A stretch of 11,229 nt of DNA from Tetmemena sp. SeJ-2015 (Eukaryota > Ciliophora > Spirotrichea > Sporadotrichida > Oxytrichidae), in NCBI GenBank assembly GCA_027382625.1, contig JAJKFJ010014154.1:1-11229 (forward strand), read 5' to 3'. The position numbers and the translations under genes are program-made. This document shows positions 1 to 8,100 of this stretch, in pieces (the first letter of the stretch is position 1; each line of letters opens with the position of its first letter). The notes beneath the pieces were generated by a model. The model was given only the letters and a program-made list of their open reading frames with translations. It made no database searches and was not told where the DNA came from.

Positions 1-1861
1 CTCTGTAAAAGCTTTTGAACTCTAAGTTGAAATAAAACTTCATCTCCAGTGGTGGGCAGTTACCAGTTCTTAATGAGGAATCCTCACAAGCGAACTTAAA
101 TGAAGGACAGAGTTAGTATTAAGCTCAAGAATAGATTAAAGGTACTTACTAGAAGAAGAGCCCAGGCAAGGATTGGAGGGAAAAGTACGGAATTAAGAGG
201 GAGAAAATCCTCTTAGAAAAGATGACCCTGTAGGAAAGAGAGCTTTTGGAACAGCAAAAGAGGAATAAGGGCAGGGAGAGGCTAAATATACATTCTTGTT
301 TTTAATTAATGATAGTTTATGGAATTAATTCGCTAACATCTGTGAGGATTCAGGAGTTCTCAGAGTTTTATAGAAAGATGAAGACATAGGAAAACATTAT
401 TGAAGAATTGAAAAAGAAACTCTGCTCGCACCAAGAGGAATCAGATTCTGGAAGCAGCTAGTCATCGTAGCAATCTTATTAACACTTAAAGAATCAGGAA
501 TAGTACGAAGCTAAGCTTAGCAAATAGCAGAAATAAATCTAAGAGAAGATCAATTTACTAATTGTGAAATAGATTTTAAGATTAAGGATTTCGTTGATAA
601 CACAAGGAGGATATCCATATTGGTGCAATCTCCAAAAGATAGGAGCGATACTCAAAACTCAAGCCAGAGGAATAATATTAAGAGCAATAGTAATTCTAAG
701 AGGCCTCCAGAAGTGAGGAGCAAGCTGAGCGGCTTCTCACTAAAGAGCTTCAGTGCAAGGTAGAATTCTTGAATTAATATTAATCTTCATAGTTGTTGTA
801 TCCTTTATTTACTATTCTTCTAATGGCTAAAAATAACTAAATACAGAGTAGAGTGCTTTTAAGGGCGGCAAACCAATTTTGACAACTGAAAGGGTAATGA
901 TGGCAAATACAAGCAGTAGTCGAGGTTAGAGTCCTGCAATGAGGCATAAGATATTTTCATAAAATGGCTCTAAGAATATGGGATAAATAAACCGAAGTAA
1001 TTTAGTTAGCGGGGTGGAACTGAAGCCTCATAAAAATTCCACTTCATTTTTTCAAATCAGATTTGATTTAAATGAGGGTAGACTTAAAAGTATCCCATAA
1101 AGTTTAATATCAGCCGAAAGTGGTTTTAACTTTTGGAGAGACACTCAATCAGGAAAAAATATTGGAAAATTTGACACCCAGGAGAACTTCAATTCCATGC
1201 TGGAGAGCAGAAACTTGAAGATTGAACTTTTGAACTCTGAGAACAGTGCATTTGACTTTACCATTAAAATTAACTTAAGTTTATGACTCTATGAAGGAAG
1301 AGTAGAAATAGAAGGAGAATCTAAAGACTTCAGCTTCCTCCCATAAAAGACAAAAGGTTAAGTCCTTAAACCAAAAGGAAATAAGAAAGATCATTCAAAC
1401 ATAAAAATAAAAATTTAGATGAAATTCTTGAAAATAATACTGCAGTTTATAAGCTATTTTAATATTTCTGAGTTGATTGAGTGCTGTAAGGTGGCTGAAG
1501 AAGATCCATCGCAAACTAAATTGCAAAACAAGTTATAGAAAGAGTTGGCTGAAGTTGAGTAAACAGAAGACCGTCTCTCTAAAGCGATAGATCTATACTA
1601 GGAGTCTTTCATGTCTATGATAAAGCCGAGTAAGAATGAGCGTAACCTCTATTGCAATGACATCATCAAGGATTAAATAACTTAGGATAGAGAGAACTTT
1701 GTCAATTTCCTAGGGCCTGCAAATATATCCAAGTTCAAGTAAGACAAGATAATGGTAAAATATTTGATACATCTCGATTAAGTTTTATATTTCAAGATTT
1801 AGCTACTGAAATCTGCGTTGTTTGGCAGGAAGCACAAGATATGGAAGCCAAGTAGGCTTGA
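1..1861 (+). CDS. Unrecognised coiled-coil protein, 3' part, germline copy interrupted by six IESs
   Basis: The gene is open at the left edge (first full codon at base 3) and ends at TGA 1859-1861. Reading TAA/TAG as Gln and removing six pointer-flanked IESs gives exactly 551 codons with no internal stop. MDSs keeping one pointer copy: 1-285, 337-550, 583-770, 820-1279, 1297-1453, 1491-1779, 1800-1861. The product (550 residues visible) has Gln/Lys/Glu-rich coiled-coil stretches near residues 69-88, 98-122 and 140-168. A Ser/Asn/Arg-rich linker comes next, then a more globular, possibly beta-rich part near 302-385 (starting TSFFQIRFDL). A basic linker and another helical region near 443-470 (KLQKELAEVEQTEDRL) follow. 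I recognise no enzyme motif, membrane segment or named family. A cytoskeletal or scaffold role would be guesswork. It converges on the flippase gene. Reading frame and code are well supported; function is unknown. Confidence 0.85.
281..336 (+). other. IES, pointer GCTAA
   Basis: GCTAA occurs at 281-285 and 332-336 in the same codon phase. The intervening sequence is AT-rich. Removing 51 nt joins GRERL to TSVRIQEF. The insert is frame-neutral, so it does not break the frame, but it inserts a hydrophobic run into a charged helix. Confidence 0.75.
546..582 (+). other. IES, pointer AAGAT
   Basis: AAGAT at 546-550 and 578-582 is in phase. A net loss of 32 nt corrects a frameshift and joins QIQEKI to KDFVDNTRR. 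A nested alternative (AGATT, 8 nt loss) gives the same downstream frame but leaves extra residues. The downstream MDS is certain, the exact boundary less so. Confidence 0.75.
765..819 (+). other. IES, pointer ATTCTT
   Basis: ATTCTT at 765-770 and 814-819 is in phase. Removing 49 nt eliminates an in-frame TGA at 770-772 and joins SARQNS to SNGQKQLNTEQ. Confidence 0.88.
1277..1296 (+). other. Short IES, pointer AAG
   Basis: AAG at 1277-1279 and 1294-1296. Removing 17 nt bypasses the in-frame TGA at 1284-1286 and moves into the frame reading RKSRNRRRIQRLQLPPIKDK. The frame change is well supported by the following 50 open codons. The 3 nt pointer itself is weak evidence. Confidence 0.7.
1450..1490 (+). 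other. IES, pointer TAAG
   Basis: TAAG at 1450-1453 and 1487-1490 is in phase. Removing 37 AT-rich nt skips a TGA and joins ENNTAVYK to VAEEDPSQTK. Confidence 0.8.
1776..1799 (+). other. IES, pointer GATT
   Basis: GATT at 1776-1779 and 1796-1799. Removing 20 nt joins VKYLIHLD to LATEICVVWQEAQ and ends the gene at TGA 1859-1861. Without removal the frame would run to TGA 1914-1916 with less protein-like sequence. Confidence 0.75.
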
Positions 1862-2176
1862 GTTTCCCCGTCATATGAGAGAAATACTCATACTCCAAAA
1901 TTAATCAGCCGAATGAATAGGAAATAACTGAATTCCTTATATCACTTACTAATAATGGTCGTAAAATAAACATTTTGATTTATTAACTTTATTTAAAGGA
2001 CTATACAGAGAAGAGTATAAATGCATATCTTTGAGTAGGAAATAGTTTAAAAGTTATTAATTTTAGCTTGATTAATACTTGTTAAGTTATGATTGAAAAT
2101 AGGCTGAGTTGAAAAGCCTTAAGCTTCACTAATAAACCAATTTTAGTTTAAACTGTGCCTCAAAGATATTGTCTTC
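1862..2176. other. Intergenic spacer between convergent genes
   Basis: This is 315 nt of AT-rich sequence between the TGA of the plus-strand gene and the TGA of the flippase gene. I see no convincing coding block in any frame, no telomeric C4A4/G4T4 repeat and no clear chromosome-end signal. It presumably holds the two 3' UTRs. The sequence does not show whether the genes end on one macronuclear chromosome or on two. Confidence 0.6.
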
Positions 2177-5100
2177 TCAAACATCATCGTTGGAGTGCGC
2201 AGGTGGGTTATGGATTTGAATATTGTAGTTCTTGTATTTTTCCACATAGGGCTTATTCTTTCGCCTGCTTTGTGAGCTGCCGTTATTCGAGGCGGCTCTT
2301 ATATTATCAAAGTCAGCTGGTGTCTGTGCATTTTTCATTTCATCGGAGGCTCGAGAAGATAAAAAACTGAAAGTTGATATCATGAATTATAAAAAGAGGA
2401 TTATTATTTAATTTAAGAAGAGCGAGTTTTGGGAAAAGTGGATTCCAGAGGGTGGCCGAAAGCGTAGGCAGCTTATATGTTGAAGTTAGCTTGCCTGTCT
2501 ACAATCATTTTGGGATTTTAAGGAGAGGGTCCTCTCAGCTTCATGGAGTCCACTATCTGAGAAGGCTTGGTGACATGAGAGCGAGGGATTTCATTGGTTG
2601 CACCTGAGATGAGCTTCTCTCTTCCTCTGTTCTGGAAAATTTAAGTAAATGCCACTCCCTTCAAAGCAGGCTTAAGAACAACAATAAAAATAAGTTATAA
2701 TTATAATGGTGAATATTTAAGCTTGAGTTTACTCTTTTGGACGTTCTGGATAGGATCTATCTCTTCTACTTTCAACTAAGGCTCTTTCAGCCCATTAACA
2801 TTTGCATTTAAGAATTTCAAACTTTCTAAAAATTGAATAATGATTGGCAGCTTTTGATTATAGATTGGCATTATCTTGATTCTCTTTGATGGTAACTTAC
2901 TTCTTAGTGTTATTCTACTTATCATAAAAAGAAGGCAACAGCATCTATGGAATTCTTGTGGATGACGTTGTTATTGAAGTCTTCGAAGTAGTTGAGGTAC
3001 TGCTCCTGCTGTTAGGCATTGCCCTTCCTCTCTCCCTCTGCATTTATCTAATCTAATTCCTTGCGAGAACCGTCTGAGACAGAGAACATGGAGTTATTGA
3101 TGTTCTTCTTCGACTTTTTAGAGTGATTAGACTGCTTGCTCTTCTGCTTCACTATTCCGTCATTCACCAAACTACATAACCCTAATTGCTATCAATTTCT
3201 ATTTAGAGACTCAAAAATAAAATTTTAATGAAGATTGAAAGAAGACTGCTTTGATTTTTTGTCGCTCTTTCTGCTTTGGCGTATGTCTTGCACTCCCTTC
3301 AACTGCTGTTTGTTCTCGTCTTGAGTCATGGAGAGCAGCTCTCTGTTGCTCCTGAAACTGTTGTCCATGGATCTGTTGCTCTTCATTAGATCCTCCTCTC
3401 TTCTTCTTTTCTCCTCAACAATATGCAAGTCACTGTCAGCAGCCATTCTCTTTTGTCTTCCCTTCTAGTCCATGTCGCCTTTGGTGCTGTTTACTTCAGC
3501 TGCTGACCTGTAGTGCTCATCTCCATTCCTACTGTTCTCAAGTAACTTGTGAGGTCTATTCACTCCAGACTTGGTATTCATGGCTTCTGTGATTTCCTCC
3601 TTGCTGCTTTAGTCAGCTATTGCTTTTCCCTTTCTTGAGCTGGCTTTACTAAGTGCCTTTGACTACTTTGAGTGGTTAAACTCTTCTTAGGTAGCTTCTT
3701 TACTTTCCTCCTCTTCATCTCCACTTTCCTCCTCTTAACTAGAGGTGCTAGAGTTTGAACCCTCTCCGTCGCTGTCCGTTGCTTCATCTTCATCTTGCGC
3801 CTCCGTGATAGTCTTCTCGTGATTGTTAAGATTGTACTTGTGGCTGAAGGTGGTGCCTCCCGTCTTTGACTTGAGAGGGATGAAGGAAGAGTTGTGCTCA
3901 TTCTCAGAACTTTCCTCTTCTCCACTGCCCTCATCCGACCCATTCACTTCGCTTCCTTCAAAGCTGTCGCTCTCCTCGTCTGCAGCATCTCCTTCTTCTT
4001 AGGCCTTTTTCTTTTTCTGAGTCAAAATTAGCACTTTAAAACTGTATAGTCAATCTTCTCGATTCTAGATGGCTGAGGTTGACGTCACTGCCCTACTTTC
4101 CATACTGCGAATTACTACCTGCAGCACTAGCTGCCGTCAGCTTCTTGTTCAGTTTCTTCTAAACTTATCAATGATATGCTATTCAACTTTATCTCCGAAA
4201 CTATTAGGTTTACCTTTCCTCAGCTTCCTTCTTAAGTCTCTCTGCTTCGTCTTGCTCTCTGACCTTCGTTTGTGCAAGCCACTCTTCAAAGTCAAACTCA
4301 GGATTTTGCTTCTAAGCCATAAGAACTTAGTCGACTGGGCTAGGGTAGAACACGTGAGCTCTCAGTTTTATGAAGAAATCAGGCACCAAGCACACAAATG
4401 GGAGGAAGAATATCAGAATCCAGAACTGGGAATAATTTGCCATCCTTTCCACTATTCCAAGGATCTTAATTCAATAATCATTACTTATCAACAATAGGGA
4501 TCGTATAAATTATCTAAGGCTGGAAGAGTTGTGCAATTGCAGGAACCTAAGCTATCAGGAGGACTAAGTAATATAACAGTAAACTAAAAAAGAGCTATTA
4601 ATCATCTATATTTTGATAAATCTGCCTGCACCTGATAGAATAGTGACTGCGTTTAGATGTCTTGATTCTAGCACAAGTTTATAGAAGACCAGGTGGATGA
4701 TGACTGAGAAACTGATGGTTGAGTTGAGCCAGTGCTCTGAAGTTTGTCCCCCATCATTCCCAGGAGCTTACCCTGCTCCAGTGATCATAACTCCGTAGAA
4801 GCAGCAGAGTCCATGCCAGATTGCAAATACGATCCACTTCCAGAAGATGCGGAAGTTGAAGTAAGCACCAATCTACCCAGCCTTGTAAATTTCAGGATAG
4901 CGATATGAGTAGTGCTCATTCACATCCTTCTCCATCAGCTAGGCAAAGAGACAATGCCAACTTGTGAAGAATGCATTATAGAGAGTAGGCAGCCAGTCTA
5001 AGAAGTAGATTTGTCCTGAGAAACCGTTGTAAATAGCAAAGTAGAGTTCTGTGAAGACCAGCACTAGGTTCTTGTAGAAGTAGTAGCAGATCATGTTCGA

Positions 5101-8100
5101 AACTCTGAGGTAGGAATATCTTCCATGAAGTAACAACAGACGCATGAGGAATCTAAACTGAGAGATTGAGAAATCTGCAGACCTAACTGCTTGAGTGCCT
5201 ACTATAAGTATTTGAGGCCTACTCCAATGTGGGATTTATTATCATGGACACATCATTAGCTCCATCTCCAATGGCAAGAGTGATCCACTTACCACGGGAT
5301 TTGAACAAGTGCACTACATTGTAAATTGAAGGAGACATGCGACAGCAAACTACTGACTTTGAACGAATCTATAATTCAACTTAAAATAATATACTTATAA
5401 GAATTCTACTAGACAGAGCTTGACTTCTGCGAGGGAAAAAATTCTATTTAAAATTAGAGAAAATGATAAAATGAAATATAGGATATGAAATTAATTTCAT
5501 GATTGCCCTCTTTTCCTTTGAGGTATTTTCAAGTAATTTGGGCTTCCATAATCATGGACATACTTATAAGAGTGATCTTTTATAAAAAATGGTTGCACTA
5601 CGTCTGCCTTCTGCTTTGGAGACATCTTTAAAGTTTGAATAGAACGAATGGCTATGTGATACAGCATGTTTGAAAGCTATATAGAAATATACTTTAAATC
5701 TAAAGCTCATCATCTCTTAAATAAATTTATTTTAAATAAAATTTAAGTGATAATAAAGTTGAGAGTCTAAATCAAATTTAGAAGAATAATTTTTGAAAAT
5801 TAAAGACAAACAACTAATGGAAATTTAGTTTATTTATCTATGTGCTTATAAACTAATTAAATTTTTCTAGAAATTCTTGAATAGTAAAAATAAAATTATA
5901 ATTAATTAAATCTGCTAGTACGATGCCAAGAGTGCTTCCCTCGATGGTTATGACTTAGTTGAATTGCTCGACTTCTATGAGGGAAGAGATGTGCTCGTTT
6001 ATGTCTATCTTCAATATTGAAATTATCTTGTTGAGTCTTCTGAGAATGGCCTCGTACTCTGGCTGGCCCAAGATCACCACAGCCATATCATCTTAGATTA
6101 CTTAGCAGGCTTTGGCAATTTCAATTGCAGTCTCGAGCTTGTCTCCAGTGAGCATGAAGAATCTAATGTCTGCCTCAAGCAGTTTCTTGATAGTGATGGG
6201 AACTCCTTCCTGTAGTTTATCTTCTATAGCTGTGCTGCCTAGGTATCTAAGCTTCTGCTCCATGGAGTCATAGAGCTAAGCAAGTTTATTTTCCTTATTG
6301 GGGTCAACTGACTCTTGGACGCTTCTGTAGATTTACTTGAAAGTCTGGTACTCTTCTTTGCTGATATTTCGCTTGGTCATCATGAGCGTACGCAATCCCT
6401 CACATGAATACTGGTACAAGTCCATATTCACTATTTCCTTCAACCCCTTTATCCCGTTCTTTTCTAAAAGTGATTACTGACTATGAGAAAACATAGAATG
6501 AATGCTTTATAAAGGCAAGTTAAAGTCCGATTAGCTTGGCGCCTTTTAATCTCTAAATTTAAAGTGAACGCTTTAACTAAAAATTAATTTATTGACATAG
6601 TAAAGGGAGAATCATGTTATATATAAGTCACAGCTCTATTAAGAACTTAATCTTCATTTTTTTCTATCATCGATAAACAATGATGATGATTATTATGTTG
6701 ATACGGTTCTTTTCGAAGGTGATTCTATCTAGCATGACTGCATCAGCTCCCTTGCAGAGTATGATGTAGCGGCCTTTAGAGTCTTTTATGATTACTGACA
6801 TCCTCTTACGGACTGAATCAAATGGAAACTCTGCAATCACTTTGTAAGTCTCGTGTTCCTTAGTCACCATGTTGAAAATGGTCACTCTATTATGATCTCT
6901 GGAAACAAGTTAATTAACTTATATTGGCGCCTTTTACTAGAGCAAGTTCATCTGGTGAAGAAGCCTTGTAGGGCTCTTCATTTTTTGCTTTTGCATCTTT
7001 GTCGATTAGGACTGTGTTACAGAGAGCTAACACTTTCAAAAACTCTGTGCAGTAAAAAACACATTATTCATACTATCATAATCTAGCATTGCTTTATATA
7101 TTTAATGATTACTTATGAAGTAATCTTGAGTTGATATTTTGGAGAAATAATTCTCTTCCTAATTTAATCTTGCCAAGATATGTATGTTCAGCTTCAGTAC
7201 CTCAATGATCATTTTATTCTTTATAATCAGAGATGATATTCATTCATTTTAATATCACATACAGACTAATTGGAATCATATGTGAATAAGCCACCCAAAA
7301 CACAAGCACACAAATAAATTAATTATAATGAATTAAGCAGTTGAAGAAAATACTAGCCAGCAGATTACTCTGAGGTAGAAACTGATTTTAGATTGAGGTA
7401 GTTGCTATCTCCATTGTTTTTTACCCAGTTCAGATTACAGCCAGCGTATATGAAGATCAAGCACAGTTGAAAATGGTATATTATCCCTTGAGTGAAGATT
7501 GTCTAATTTATGATAAATACTCTGTGCAGTAAGCAATTGGTGGTTCATTAGGTTGCTCTTGTATAGCGTTGTATTCTTCTTTCATCTTTTTGCGCATCAA
7601 CTTAATTCCAGTTACAAGCATGCCATCAGGGTTTTCTTCTTCCATTGAGTGGTTATATATACATCCATCATGAGTGAGTGTGCCAGTCTTGTCGCTAAAT
7701 ACCATCTCAACTTGACCCATTTCCCAGGATATTTAATTTTTTCTATCTCTTTTTCCAAAAATCCTTGCCAATGAAGGCTGCTATAACTCTTAATAGGTTT
7801 TATTATACTAGTCAGTTTCATTCAATTTGATTTGAGTACATGAATAAACATAGAACACTACTTTTGCATTTAAGCACAGTTGAAAGGCGAAGACGCTATA
7901 GAGCATCTTATTCATGAGTCGCATGATGTAAGAGACTTTATGAGGAGGCTTCTTGAGATTCTTCATGATCTTGGTGGTCATTCCAGTGTAGACTACTATA
8001 CCGATTCCATAGTCAGTGTTCCTCACAAAGCATCCTCTGAGAAGCAGATTCTTAATACTCCCCAAAGGCACTTTCCTGTCTTTCACTTGCAGCACTGCAT

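Larger units (their letters stand above)
2177..4320 (-). other. Charged C-terminal tail of the flippase
   Basis: The last core segment ([20 protein letters not shown]) and the sequence FYPSPVDQVLMAQKQ lead into a charged helix ([15 protein letters not shown]). Then come acidic Glu/Ser/Asp-rich stretches, a basic region ([15 protein letters not shown]), and a Pro/Ser-containing end that finishes [18 protein letters not shown]. That is roughly 590 residues beyond the membrane core, interrupted by six IESs and one probable intron. P4-ATPase C-termini are often regulatory, but this one has no recognisable motif. Confidence 0.8.

Noticed and set aside
1284..1286. In-frame TGA in the plus-strand gene, suggesting TGA recoding or a pseudogene
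   Set aside because: Excising a 17 nt IES at AAG pointers bypasses it and leads into a frame that stays open and protein-like. No other recoding is needed in the window.
4069..4497. 142-codon plus-strand open frame starting with ATG
   Set aside because: It is the reverse complement of flippase MDSs encoding TM10 and the start of the C-tail, which match P4-ATPase consensus.
4552..4638. Inverted MDS at CTATCAGG
   Set aside because: The inverted reading yields no flippase-like sequence, while the minus-strand reading gives [13 protein letters not shown]. Kept only as an open question.
7085..7238. Open frame of about 50 codons between MDS 12 and MDS 18
   Set aside because: With only TGA as a stop, such frames are common in AT-rich DNA. 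It shows no family similarity and is bypassed by the 14 nt pointer joining MDS 17 to 18.
7321..7335. 10 nt IES at repeated TAATT between MDS 11 and 12
   Set aside because: It restores the frame but leaves extra residues before IPISL. The TGCTT pointer removes the whole AT-rich insert and gives the normal TM4 spacing.
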